Source: CFX5 sp023384495
Lineage (GTDB): Bacteria > Chloroflexota > Anaerolineae > Caldilineales > Caldilineaceae
Direction: 5' to 3'
DNA: 64,000 bases
Assembly (NCBI GenBank): GCA_048499455.1
Contig: JASNZV010000030.1
Span: 1 to 64,000, forward strand
Positions 26,206-35,167 of the stretch are shown piece after piece (within the stretch, counting starts at the first letter, position 1; each line of letters starts with the position of its first letter). The notes under the pieces are model-generated. The model saw only the letters and a list, made by a program, of their open reading frames with translations. It had not been told where the DNA came from and searched no databases. The position numbers and the translations under genes are program-made.

Positions 26206-29200
26206 ATGCTGATCAACTACACCCACAGCCGGGCGGCGATTCTCTGTTTTGGCGGGTGGGGCTTGCAGGTGATGTTTCACCTGTTGCCCCGGCTTCAGGC
26301 CGCCCAAGAACAACGCGCTGCGTTGGGGGCCACCGGCATGAACCTGAACGGCATCATCAGCTTTGCCAACATTCTAGCCGACCCGTTGATCGGCGAACAA
26401 GGTCACGCCCAGTTCCATGTTCGCCAGCCCAAGCTCGACCAGCCCCTGCCCCCATTCTACATCGAACGCATTCTCGCCCGGCTGGAACGCGAAAACCAAC
26501 GCCCCTACGACGAACAGACGGCTGCGGTGCTGACTGCATCAGAACGGCGCGCATTGCGAGTGCAGGCCGCCACCGAAGCCATGCTTACCCCGCTAGAGTA
26601 TGGTGGCCACGGCTTTGGCTGGCCGGTTGCCGCCATCCATGCCAATGGCGGTCCCGCCCTCAGCGCCCCGCCCCGCGCCCGGCGCGCTGATCTCTTCGCT
26701 GCCGGCCTGCATCATGCGGAACGGCTGGCGCGTCTGCTCGAAGTCTACCTGCTCGACCCCATCCGCCAGGATACATTGGTGGAGGATGACCCCTTTGTGC
26801 AGACGACGCTCTATGTGGTTGCGCCGCTCTTTGAGCCGCTGAACGCTGCGCTGGTCTGGCCGGTGGTCACGCAGTTGATGGAACGGGCGGGCCGGCAGCA
26901 TATTGCCGAAGTGGTGGCGCTCTTTGCCACAGGAAGCTACGCCGCCGATCTCAGCCGCCCGCTGGAAGAAGCAGCCAGCTATGCTGCGTTGGCCGAGATC
27001 GAGGCGCTCACCGGGCTACGCCGCCATGCGGACACCCAAGCCATCGTTCATCAGTTGGTTGCGCAGGCAGCCCCCAGGATCGCCAATGCAGTTGGCCAGC
27101 CGCTCTTCGACCACATCTACTTGCTCGATCGTGAAAAGAGCAATCAAGGGTTGGCCCAACACAGCCATGAGTTGGCCGTGGTGGCCGGCAATGCAATCGA
27201 GGCGTTGTCGGTGGCCGGCGGTAATCTCTTTATCCAAGAACAACTGGGGCTGGGCGTCGTCGCCGGCGAAGCGCGCCCCTACAGCGTCCTCGGCGCAGCG
27301 AGCGACTATGTTCCGCTCACACAGATGTTTCACGCTGTGAATCGCCAGGAAGAGAGCCGACTGGTGCGTGAATGGGTGCTGCGCAACAGCGATGAATCCG
27401 TAGCTGCTTCTCGCGAGGGCCCAGCAGAGACCTTTGGCGGCGAACACGAACAGGCCGACACGGGGCTGGCGCGCCTGCCCGAAGCCACCGTCACCCAGGC
27501 CGCACTGCGGTTGCCCGGCGTGCTCACCGATTCGTCGCCCACCCACATTGATGCGCTCGACATCAGTGCGAACTTTATCTTGCCGAAGCCCATGGCCGCC
27601 GCGCTGCGCCGCACACCCGCCGCCCGCTGGGGCCATGCCTTTCAGACGCATGTCGACGAATTGACCGAGTACCTTGCCCTGGCGGTTGGCCCCGACGCCA
27701 TGGCCGGCGCCCTGGGCGTAGACGCCATCGGTCCCGACCAAGAATGGTTTCTCACTGGGGTGGACGACCGCCTGCTGCCCGTGACGGTGGCGCGCATGCA
27801 AGAGCAACTGCTGGACAATCTGGCTGCGTCGCCAACAGGGTTGACGCGCGCCCAGAATCAGGTGCGCCGCTGGCTGCTGGGGATCGAACAGGCGCGCCAG
27901 CGACTTTACACCGCGGCAACGCCCAATGCACGCTTGCTGGCGCGCGCCCAACGTGAACTGGCCCTGCGCAACTGGGAGGCGGAATATGGGCAAGCGCTGG
28001 CCAGTACACCTACTGGCGCCGGCATTCTGGCGCGCACCCTGGCCGCCGTCGTGACAGTGGCGCTGCTTTCGCTTGGCTATCTGCTCTTTGCCCAGCGCGC
28101 ATGGGATCCTGTTCAGGATGGGATGGCGCTGCTCGGCTTTGTGGTGGGGATCGGCGTGGTCGGCCTGTTGGTCTATCGGTATGCCCACGCACGGATTCGC
28201 CGGCTGCGCCACGAGCGGGTAGCGCAAGCCCAAGCTACACTGCGCGCACAGATCCAAGAGAGTGTCACCGATGGTCTCGTTGCTGCCTATGACCGTCTGC
28301 ATGAGGTGTTGGGCAACTGGTCGCGTATGTTGGCCGAAGCGGCCAGCGAACTCAACGCGCTGAGCACGGCGCCGACGTTGCCGGCTGTCCCCCCACCCGG
28401 CGTGCCGTTGATCAAGTTGCACCAGCCACACATCAACCAGTCGCTGTGGGATTGCTGTCTGGACTTCCTCCGCACCCAACAGGATGCTCAGGGCCAAAAA
28501 AGTGAAGAACGCCTGGAACGCATCTGGGGCACGGCTGCCTGGCGCAATGAAATGCGCCGGATCCTGCAAGGGAACGCGTCGCAAGCAGGGCAGACTCAGG
28601 CGCGCACGATTGCCCAGTTTGTCCGCGATACGGTGCGCCAGTCGGTGGCGCCGGTGAGTATCGAGCAGCCCAACACAGTTCGTAGCGAGCTAATCCGCCG
28701 CCTGGCGCGCGATTTTAGTGTGGAACACTTGCTCTGGCGCAGCGATCAGGAAGATGAAGAGGTTCAGCGTCGCTTGCGCGCGCTGGAAGGAGGTCTTGCG
28801 CCACCATCGCCCAAAGAGCGGGCAGAGCTTATGACCAACCGGCGGTATGTGGAGAACGCCTGGAACCGGGCCAAACCGACGGGCAATTTTGATGTGGCCG
28901 ACCGGCTGGCGGTCTATGGTACAACCATCGACTTTGCGGTGGCTTCGGGCCGGGCAGACAGCGATCTGACCCGCGCGCTGTTGGACGAGTTCAATGTCAC
29001 GTTGTTGCCCACTGAAAATCCCTTTTATGTCACCTTTATCCGCACGGTGCATGGCCTGACGCTCAACGATATGGATGCGGTGCGTCGCTATCGAGATGAA
29101 CTCGACTATCTCTCCGCAGACGAGCGCGGTCTCATTTTGCTCACTTCAGCGGAGCCGGCTACGCTTTATCGATGGGAGGCCAAGATGCCCTTCCATCGCC

Positions 29201-29256
29201 AACCGCTGCGCACGCCGACGCCCGCAGCGGCGGTGATAGACCCCCGCAATGAGTGA
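26206..29256 (+). CDS. Diverged tubulin-like paralogue with two membrane helices
   Basis: A 1016-aa protein. Its N-terminus FGGWGLQVMF (15-24) matches the position of the first nucleotide loop in the preceding protein. 'ALFATGSYAADLSRPLEEAA' aligns with the GGTGSGM loop but keeps only TGS. 'HIYLLDREKSNQGLAQHS' aligns with FIFLVGRTNRNGNSLARKS. The GTP site therefore looks degenerate and may not hydrolyse GTP. Two transmembrane helices near residues 605-627 and 639-660 make it a membrane anchor, with a helical region after them. The start at 26206 is inferred because the upstream frame overlaps the previous gene. It overlaps the glycosyltransferase gene by eight bases. A regular/degenerate pair suggests a heteropolymer or an anchoring cap; this is inference. 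Confidence 0.75.
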   Translation: MLINYTHSRAAILCFGGWGLQVMFHLLPRLQAAQEQRAALGATGMNLNGIISFANILADPLIGEQGHAQFHVRQPKLDQPLPPFYIERILARLERENQRPYDEQTAAVLTASERRALRVQAATEAMLTPLEYGGHGFGWPVAAIHANGGPALSAPPRARRADLFAAGLHHAERLARLLEVYLLDPIRQDTLVEDDPFVQTTLYVVAPLFEPLNAALVWPVVTQLMERAGRQHIAEVVALFATGSYAADLSRPLEEAASYAALAEIEALTGLRRHADTQAIVHQLVAQAAPRIANAVGQPLFDHIYLLDREKSNQGLAQHSHELAVVAGNAIEALSVAGGNLFIQEQLGLGVVAGEARPYSVLGAASDYVPLTQMFHAVNRQEESRLVREWVLRNSDESVAASREGPAETFGGEHEQADTGLARLPEATVTQAALRLPGVLTDSSPTHIDALDISANFILPKPMAAALRRTPAARWGHAFQTHVDELTEYLALAVGPDAMAGALGVDAIGPDQEWFLTGVDDRLLPVTVARMQEQLLDNLAASPTGLTRAQNQVRRWLLGIEQARQRLYTAATPNARLLARAQRELALRNWEAEYGQALASTPTGAGILARTLAAVVTVALLSLGYLLFAQRAWDPVQDGMALLGFVVGIGVVGLLVYRYAHARIRRLRHERVAQAQATLRAQIQESVTDGLVAAYDRLHEVLGNWSRMLAEAASELNALSTAPTLPAVPPPGVPLIKLHQPHINQSLWDCCLDFLRTQQDAQGQKSEERLERIWGTAAWRNEMRRILQGNASQAGQTQARTIAQFVRDTVRQSVAPVSIEQPNTVRSELIRRLARDFSVEHLLWRSDQEDEEVQRRLRALEGGLAPPSPKERAELMTNRRYVENAWNRAKPTGNFDVADRLAVYGTTIDFAVASGRADSDLTRALLDEFNVTLLPTENPFYVTFIRTVHGLTLNDMDAVRRYRDELDYLSADERGLILLTSAEPATLYRWEAKMPFHRQPLRTPTPAAAVIDPRNE

Positions 29257-30379
29257 TCCACAACAGCTCCATATCTGGCTACTCTCGCCTTACTACACGG
29301 GCAGCCATGCGGCGTGGGCCGATGGTTATCAGGCGCACAGCCGCCACCGCGTTACCCTGCTGATGATGGCTGGCCGTTTTTGGAAATGGCGGATGCAGGG
29401 CGGCGCAATCGAGTTGGCGGCGCAGGGGCAGTCTCTCCTCACCCGGGGCGACCCACCCAACGCGGTCCTTGCCACCGACATGGTGAATCTCCCCGCCTGG
29501 CTTGGCCTCATGCGCGGGCGGCTGCCGGTCACCATTCCGGTTGTGCTCTACATGCACGAAAACCAGCTCACCTATCCCTGGGCGCCGGGCGTCAAGCCTG
29601 ACCTGACCTATGCCACGATCAACTGGCTCAGCCAACTTTCCGCCGATGCAGTGCTCTTCAACAGCGCTTATCACCGGCAAAGCTGGTTCGATGAACTGCC
29701 CCGCCTGCTCAAACACTTTCCCGACTACAATCACCTTTCGTTGATCGACCAGGCGCAGGGTCGCAGCCAGATTGCGCCGGTGGGGATCGACTGTGCGGCG
29801 CTGACCCACGTGGCAGCGCGCCCGCCTCAGCCCGGGGCGGAGCCACCGCTCATCATCTGGAACCAACGCTGGGAATATGACAAGCGCCCCGACCGCTTCT
29901 TTCGCTTGCTCTACCGGCTTGATGGCGCAGGAATCCCCTTTCGGCTGGCCGTAGCCGGTGAGAATTTCCGCCAGGCGCCCGACGAATTTGGCAAGGCGCA
30001 AAAGCGGTTGGCCCACCGGGTTGTTCACTGGGGCTATGTGGAGAGCCGAGCCGCCTATGTCCAGCTTTTACAGCAGGCGGATCTAGTGATCAGCACCGCC
30101 GAGCACGAGTTTTTTGGCGTCAGCATCCTCGAAGCCATCTGCGCCGGCGCATTCCCCCTGTTGCCCACCCGTCTGAGCTACCCGGAATTGATCCCCCCGG
30201 CGCTGCATCCGGCCTGCCTCTACCGCAACGAAGAGGTGTTGTTTGACATGGCAGTGCAGCGCCTCACTCATCCACGGCCGGCGCCGCCTTCGCTGCGGGC
30301 GCATGTGCTGGCCAACTACGATTGGCCGGTGGTTGCCCACCATTATGACATCATGCTGGAAGCCCTGGCCCAGCGATAA
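29249..30379 (+). CDS. GTDC1/QTMAN-like glycosyltransferase (DUF3524)
   Basis: A 376-aa GT-B fold glycosyltransferase. The N-terminal DUF3524 half has LSPYYTGSH near residues 12-20 and HENQLTYP at 103-110. The C-terminal GT4-like half has NQRWEYDKRPDRFF and the donor-site E-x7-E type motif 'EHEFFGVSILEAI'. In vertebrates the homologue GTDC1 was shown to be the tRNA-queuosine mannosyltransferase (QTMAN), adding mannose to queuosine in tRNA-Asp. A role in tRNA-queuosine glycosylation is therefore plausible but untested here. It starts eight bases before the end of the tubulin-like gene, so it is translationally coupled to a functionally unrelated-looking cluster. Confidence 0.85.
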   Translation: MSDPQQLHIWLLSPYYTGSHAAWADGYQAHSRHRVTLLMMAGRFWKWRMQGGAIELAAQGQSLLTRGDPPNAVLATDMVNLPAWLGLMRGRLPVTIPVVLYMHENQLTYPWAPGVKPDLTYATINWLSQLSADAVLFNSAYHRQSWFDELPRLLKHFPDYNHLSLIDQAQGRSQIAPVGIDCAALTHVAARPPQPGAEPPLIIWNQRWEYDKRPDRFFRLLYRLDGAGIPFRLAVAGENFRQAPDEFGKAQKRLAHRVVHWGYVESRAAYVQLLQQADLVISTAEHEFFGVSILEAICAGAFPLLPTRLSYPELIPPALHPACLYRNEEVLFDMAVQRLTHPRPAPPSLRAHVLANYDWPVVAHHYDIMLEALAQR

Positions 30380-30448
30380 CCCACAGACCTCCCCAACTTG
30401 CGAAATAGAGCCAGATCAGCACATTTGTTCGCAGGGACGCACCAGAAT

Positions 30449-30477
30449 TTCGCCATTCGCCTATGGATGTGTACAAT
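30449..30477 (+). promoter_or_regulatory. Promoter candidate for the winged-helix gene
   Basis: A weak TTCGCC -35 and a good TACAAT -10 (30472-30477), 17 bases apart, lie about 60 bases before the start at 30544. Confidence 0.4.
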
Positions 30478-30543
30478 CAGGCCGTGCGCCATGTGCATCA
30501 TGCCGCAACAAACCCATGCTCAATGCCCAGTCAGGAGCCGCCC

Positions 30544-31677
30544 ATGAATGACACTTCAACTTCATCCACCCCTGTTGTGACAGCCGAGCAGGCGCGCTGG
30601 TTCCGCTTCTGTCGCAGCGGGCTGGCAACACGCTTTGTCACGCCCGAAGCGGTGGCGAGCGCGCTCTTTGGCGTGCAGGCGCAGATTCTGCCAGCGGCGG
30701 CGCTGGCGCTCTGGAATCGCGCGCCGGATTTGGACGAAGCGCGCTTCAACGAGCTGCTCTACACCGAGCGCACACTGGTCAAACTGTGGGGGCAGCGGGG
30801 CACGCTCCATCTCTACGCCAGCGCCGACTGGCCGCTGCTCCATGGCGCCCGCTCCATCAACCGGACCTGGTGGGAACGACAGGTGGGTGAAGATGGGCAA
30901 GACGAGCATGAGGCGATCATCGAACGGGTGGCGTTGCTGCTACGCGAACGCGAGACGCTGGGCCGCAGCGACCTGCGCGCCACCCAATTCGAATTGAGTG
31001 ATGACCACTTCTCTGCCTGGGGGGGCATCTTTGCGGATCTCGTACGCCGCGGTTACGCCTGCCATGCCGGGCGCGCGGGGAATGAGGGGCGCTTTGCCCA
31101 TCGCGAACGTTGGCTGCCTGCACTCGATTGGCGCCCGCCCGACGCCAACACCGCCAACATCGCGGTCATGCGGCGCTATTTTGCCGCCTATGGCCCGGCC
31201 ACGCTGCACGATTTCGCCTATTGGCGCGCGGTCGGGGTTGCCCAGAGCCGGCCCTGGCGCCAGGCGTTGGCGGGCGACCTGGCCGAGGTGACGGTGGATG
31301 GCCGGCCCATGCTCGTCCTGCGCGGGGACCTGCCGCACCTGCTGGCCCAGCCCCCGGCCCGCGGCGATTGGCCCGTGCGCATGCTTTACCGGTTCGACCC
31401 CTATCTGCTGGCGCACCGAGAGAAAGAATGGGTGGTTGACCCTGCCGACTACAACCGAGTTTGGCGACCGGCCGGCCACATTGAAGGGGTGGTGCTCGTG
31501 CAGGGCCGCGCCGCCGCCACCTGGCGCTATGACCGCAAAGGCAAGGGGCTGTTGATCACCGTGACGCCGTTCAAGCGGCTACCCCGCTATGTGGCCGGCG
31601 CCATCCGCAAGACCGCGCCGCAGATCGCCCACTTTTTTGGGCTGCCCCTGGTTGACATAAGCGAACAGGTTGATTGA
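30544..31677 (+). CDS. AlkZ/YcaQ-like winged-helix protein (HTH_42)
   Basis: A 377-aa member of the AlkZ/AlkX (HTH_42) family of tandem winged-helix DNA glycosylases. Characterised members excise crosslinked or alkylated bases. The catalytic QxQ motif is present as Gln45-Ala-Gln47 (FGVQAQILP). 'WGQRGTLHLY' and the C-terminal VVDPADYNR-type barrel also fit the family. ATG 30544 has AGGAG six bases upstream and is preferred over an in-frame ATG at 30463, which overlaps the promoter. It is probably a single-gene transcript, and a family A palindrome follows it. Confidence 0.88.
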   Translation: MNDTSTSSTPVVTAEQARWFRFCRSGLATRFVTPEAVASALFGVQAQILPAAALALWNRAPDLDEARFNELLYTERTLVKLWGQRGTLHLYASADWPLLHGARSINRTWWERQVGEDGQDEHEAIIERVALLLRERETLGRSDLRATQFELSDDHFSAWGGIFADLVRRGYACHAGRAGNEGRFAHRERWLPALDWRPPDANTANIAVMRRYFAAYGPATLHDFAYWRAVGVAQSRPWRQALAGDLAEVTVDGRPMLVLRGDLPHLLAQPPARGDWPVRMLYRFDPYLLAHREKEWVVDPADYNRVWRPAGHIEGVVLVQGRAAATWRYDRKGKGLLITVTPFKRLPRYVAGAIRKTAPQIAHFFGLPLVDISEQVD

Positions 31678-31744
31678 GATGGCGCTGTATGATACTATTG
31701 GCTGCATACCGCACAGCCCCCAGTGGGCGCCCGGCATGATATGA

Positions 31745-31776
31745 GGTGACAGTCATTTCTGAAAGTGACTGTTGCC
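31745..31776. repeat. Family A palindromic repeat, imperfect copy
   Basis: GGTGACAGTCATTT pairs, with two mismatches, with AAAGTGACTGTTGCC. It lies between convergent genes and has the same length as the perfect copy at 12709. Confidence 0.75.
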
Positions 31777-31803
31777 TTGCAAAAGTACTCTGATAAAGAT
31801 GCG

Positions 31804-32631
31804 CTAGGCAACCAACGTCAGGTTGAGTTGAGTGGCCAGGGCCTGGGCGCGGTTCACGTCGGCCTGGGCCAATGGTTGGGCCAATTCGCCTTTGGCGTGG
31901 GCAGGGGCCAGATATTGGGTCAATAGGCTCACGTCGATCCCCGGCCGCGTCGCCAGCCAGTGCAACACGGGGACGGTGCAGCAGTCGAAGTGGCCGGGCA
32001 TGAGCAAATGGCGCACGATCAGCCGCTCTCCACGCTGGTAGACTCGGTCGATACAGCTGGTGACAACCGCCCAGTAGTCGGGCATGCCGCCGATGCGTTC
32101 GCCGCAGCTTTGCGCACTCGTCGCGGGACCAAACTTCAAGTCGGGCAGGTAGATGTCAATCGCGCCTTCGAGCAAGTCGAGCGCCTCGCCGGTGAGATAG
32201 AAGTTGCTGTTGAGCACCGCGGGAATTCCTCTGCGGTCGCCCAGTTCGTCCAGCGTCGCCAGGATAAAGGGGATGTGAGGGGCAGGGTCTCCGCCAATGA
32301 AACAGATAGAGCGGGCGCCCTCAAGCTGCCGGTGGGTGATGCGCGCCGCCAATTGCGCCGGCGACACGGCGACGCCATAGGTGGGTCGGAAGGCAAATTT
32401 GGCCGCCGTACAAAACGCGCACGTTGCCGTACAGCCGCTAAAAAAGATGGCGTGCGCCGGGCGCAGTGGTTCTTCTTCGCCCATGTGCAGCATTTCGCTG
32501 GCGATGTAGGTTGTCTGCCCTACCCTGCAAACCCCGTGCGCGCTTGCCCGGGCTGCGCCACAGTGGTGCGGGCAGAGGTGGCAATCGACGAGATGCTGCT
32601 GTGCTATGGGGGCTGACGATGTCCGGTTCAT
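31804..32631 (-). CDS. Radical SAM enzyme, PflA-like
   Basis: A 275-aa radical SAM protein. The [4Fe-4S] cluster motif CTATCAFC (Cys67, Cys71, Cys74) has the CxxxCxxC spacing. The Gly-rich SAM loop is in FIGGDPAPH near residue 120. An extra N-terminal Cys set (Cys17, Cys20, Cys24, Cys35) resembles the CxxCPxxC stretch of pyruvate-formate-lyase-activase-like proteins of unknown target. It starts 10 bases after the stop codon of the Cys-rich gene upstream on the same strand, so the two form an operon. The target could be its neighbour, but that is inference. Confidence 0.88.
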   Translation of the reverse strand: MNRTSSAPIAQQHLVDCHLCPHHCGAARASAHGVCRVGQTTYIASEMLHMGEEEPLRPAHAIFFSGCTATCAFCTAAKFAFRPTYGVAVSPAQLAARITHRQLEGARSICFIGGDPAPHIPFILATLDELGDRRGIPAVLNSNFYLTGEALDLLEGAIDIYLPDLKFGPATSAQSCGERIGGMPDYWAVVTSCIDRVYQRGERLIVRHLLMPGHFDCCTVPVLHWLATRPGIDVSLLTQYLAPAHAKGELAQPLAQADVNRAQALATQLNLTLVA

Positions 32632-32641
32632 GCCCTTGCCC

Positions 32642-34771
32642 TCACCGCCAGAGCCTTCCCAGCAGCCGGTCTAGCGGCGCGACTTTGCGCACGGCCACCA
32701 CCATTGGCGACGCCTTCTGTTGGTCCACCACGACGACCATTTGTGCGGTCAGCGAGCCTTGACCCAGGTAGATCCGGTAACGTCGATTGGCCGTGCGCGT
32801 CCAGTGATAATGGCGTATCAAGTTCACCACGTTGGGGTCTGTAGCGCACGGTTCAGCCGCCATATTGACCGGCTCACCGGTGCGGTGGAACGTGGCGCAG
32901 GTGTCGCACAGCCCAACGCGCCGCACGCACTCGCGGCAATAGGATTGGCCACATTGCTGGCATTGAGCGCTATCGATGCCGCAGAAGTGACGTTCGCAGA
33001 TGGCGCACGCCGGTTCGCAAAGGGGGCAGACTGGCGTCTCGCAGGCAAAACAGTGGGCGATGTGCCCGCCGCAAATCACATGTCCACACGCTTCGATGCG
33101 CTGGGCGTGGTCGGCGCAGAATGGCTCGTTACATACTGCACACCGATGGCTGCACGCGACACAGCCTGTTGCGCCACAGGTTATGCACGCGTGCGTGGTC
33201 GGCGTCAGTGTATGACAGTGGGGGCATGAAATCAGACAACGCGTGCAGAAAGCCCAGCCATCGATAATCTGATAAAAACCGGGGCCACATCGCTCACCAC
33301 AGCGGGTGCAGGTGGCCAGACACGCTTCGCAGAAGCGTTGGCCGCTGGTTGCACACACCCCCACATGAGCGCTGTATTGTTGGCAGCCTGGGCAACGAAC
33401 AGCGCAGGCGTCGCACACCCACTCGGCGACGGCGTGGGTCGCAGCCACATGGTCCGCGCGTAGATGGCTGCGACATTGGCGGACGCCACAGTTGGTGCAG
33501 GTTGCCTGGCAACTATGGCAGACCGCATCGCCGCAGGCAGGGCAATCGCTGATATGCTCAGCGCAGGCGCGCGCGCCACAGGCCCAGCACGATTGCCCAC
33601 ATCCCTCACAATTTTCTCTTTCACAGACTGGGCAGGGCGACACACCACACTCGGCGCAGACAATCTCCATACAGGCCGCGCACTGGCGGATACAGGCATC
33701 ACAGGTAATGTGACCATCCCGGTCAATCGCAATCGCGCTGGTCTCTTCGCCACAGGCATGGCAACAGGGACGTTGCAGGGCGCCCGTATAGCGGTTCAAG
33801 CGAATCTGCACCGGAATTTCTCGGTGGCCGTCACTCAGCGTCATGGCTGCCGTGGCAACGGGGACCTGCACCAGCGCATAGTGGACCAGCTTCAGGTCCA
33901 CGCGCAAACGATGGTTTTCCACCTCTTCTGATACCTTGCGCCGCAAGTCTTCCTCCAGCGCCAGACGCTTTTCGCCGGTTGGATCATGAGCGTCGTGTGT
34001 CTCCTCCATCTGTTGCTGATAGTAGGTGGTGAGCCGGTTGAGCGCCTTGTAGAGGCGCGGCAGGATCTCGGCCTCGTGGGTGACACAGCGCAGATCGGCG
34101 TGGAAGACGGCATATTTGCGCGCCTGCTCGGCGAGACGAGTAAGCTGCGTCATGGGTGGCAGGCGCGGGGGCAGCGGTTCACCTTCTGCGCTATGCGCAA
34201 CCGGTGGGGGCTCGGCATCGGCGAAAAGCTCGGCCAGGTCCAAACCCGACGCAGTGGTGTCCGCATCTCCCCCTTGGGGCAAGCGGGCGCCGCGCTCATC
34301 AAGCAGCACTGTGTAGAGTTCCTCGCGCTTATCATCGGCGCGATAGGTAATCCGCCAGGTAAAAGCCACGACAAACTGATCATCCTCGTGGAGGTGCAGC
34401 CCTGCAATCGCCACATTGACAGGCCGCGCGGCCTGCATCAAGGCCTCCCCGCCTTGATGGCGCGCGGGCAACCGCTGGAGCGTCATGGCGCCACGCTGGT
34501 CGAGAAACGTCATGATCTGGTCGAAAATCTGGCTGCCAGGGGTCACCAAGTCGCGACCGGGCGTAAGCTGCGCCTGATGGAAACAGAGTTCAAGCGCGGT
34601 GCGCCCAAAATAAGAAGATAGGCCCGACGGCAGATCAACACGCACCGGAGCGTTCTTTTTTCGCGTTGGGTGTGTGACTTTGGCGCCAAAGTGGGTAAAA
34701 AAGTCAAGCGTGAACTGCTGTAGCTCGGCGACGCCTACCCCGGCTTCAGCGCTCTCTGTCTTTGTCCGCAT
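32642..34771 (-). CDS. Cysteine-ribbon protein with about 59 clustered cysteines
   Basis: A 709-aa protein of no family I can name. Residues 1-190 are mixed alpha/beta ('LPSGLSSYFGRTALELCFH' near 48-66). About 190-330 is charged and helical. About 345-645 contains roughly 59 cysteines, mostly in CxxC pairs every 8-12 residues with scattered His, which is the pattern of many tandem zinc ribbons or rubredoxin-like knuckles. A basic C-terminal domain ends the protein (TRTANRRYRIYLGQG). There is no signal peptide or membrane helix, so it is cytoplasmic and may bind many zinc ions or act as a scaffold on nucleic acid or protein. It is cotranscribed with the radical SAM gene. Confidence 0.85.
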   Translation of the reverse strand: MRTKTESAEAGVGVAELQQFTLDFFTHFGAKVTHPTRKKNAPVRVDLPSGLSSYFGRTALELCFHQAQLTPGRDLVTPGSQIFDQIMTFLDQRGAMTLQRLPARHQGGEALMQAARPVNVAIAGLHLHEDDQFVVAFTWRITYRADDKREELYTVLLDERGARLPQGGDADTTASGLDLAELFADAEPPPVAHSAEGEPLPPRLPPMTQLTRLAEQARKYAVFHADLRCVTHEAEILPRLYKALNRLTTYYQQQMEETHDAHDPTGEKRLALEEDLRRKVSEEVENHRLRVDLKLVHYALVQVPVATAAMTLSDGHREIPVQIRLNRYTGALQRPCCHACGEETSAIAIDRDGHITCDACIRQCAACMEIVCAECGVSPCPVCERENCEGCGQSCWACGARACAEHISDCPACGDAVCHSCQATCTNCGVRQCRSHLRADHVAATHAVAEWVCDACAVRCPGCQQYSAHVGVCATSGQRFCEACLATCTRCGERCGPGFYQIIDGWAFCTRCLISCPHCHTLTPTTHACITCGATGCVACSHRCAVCNEPFCADHAQRIEACGHVICGGHIAHCFACETPVCPLCEPACAICERHFCGIDSAQCQQCGQSYCRECVRRVGLCDTCATFHRTGEPVNMAAEPCATDPNVVNLIRHYHWTRTANRRYRIYLGQGSLTAQMVVVVDQQKASPMVVAVRKVAPLDRLLGRLWR

Positions 34772-35167
34772 AACGAATCAATCGAACCTATCTCCATGCA
34801 TTCACGAGGTCACCCATTGTGAAGTGACCTGCATTCCAAAGCGCTTTGTTGGTTCACCTGGACTTATGGTACAATGCTTGCAGCCGATCATAGACGCGAT
34901 AGTTTGTTATGTCAGCTTGCATGACACTGCAACGATACTGCGGTTGATTTGAAAACCAGACTTTGCGAAGACGCTTACTTCTTCGAGTGACGCCGGTTTT
35001 CAAACAGAGCTTCGTAAGCTGTGCAAACTTAGCTCGACATACGAGCAACGCGACGTTGTACGACCCGGAACTTGCAACACTCGTGCCTTCTCAGCTCCCT
35101 GGCGCAGTGACGAGTGTACAGGCGAGCGCCGGGCTATTTTTCGTCGCGCGTACTCAGGAGAAGTGGG
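34772..35167. other. Divergent intergenic region
   Basis: It holds the family B repeat at 34938-35011. Possible promoters are TTGTTG with TACAAT (34847-34876, spacing 18) for the plus-strand recombinase, and unresolved ones for the minus-strand gene. The ribosome site of the recombinase is AGGAG at about 35157. No other gene is seen. Confidence 0.5.
34938..35011 (+). repeat. Family B repeat, copy 1 (74 bp)
   Basis: It begins CTGCGGTTGATTTGAAAACC and ends CGGTTTTCAAACAGAGCT, with inverted GAAAACC/GGTTTTC near the ends. Similar 71-74 bp elements lie at 45468-45540, 46028-46098 (reverse) and 63753-63825. Confidence 0.85.
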
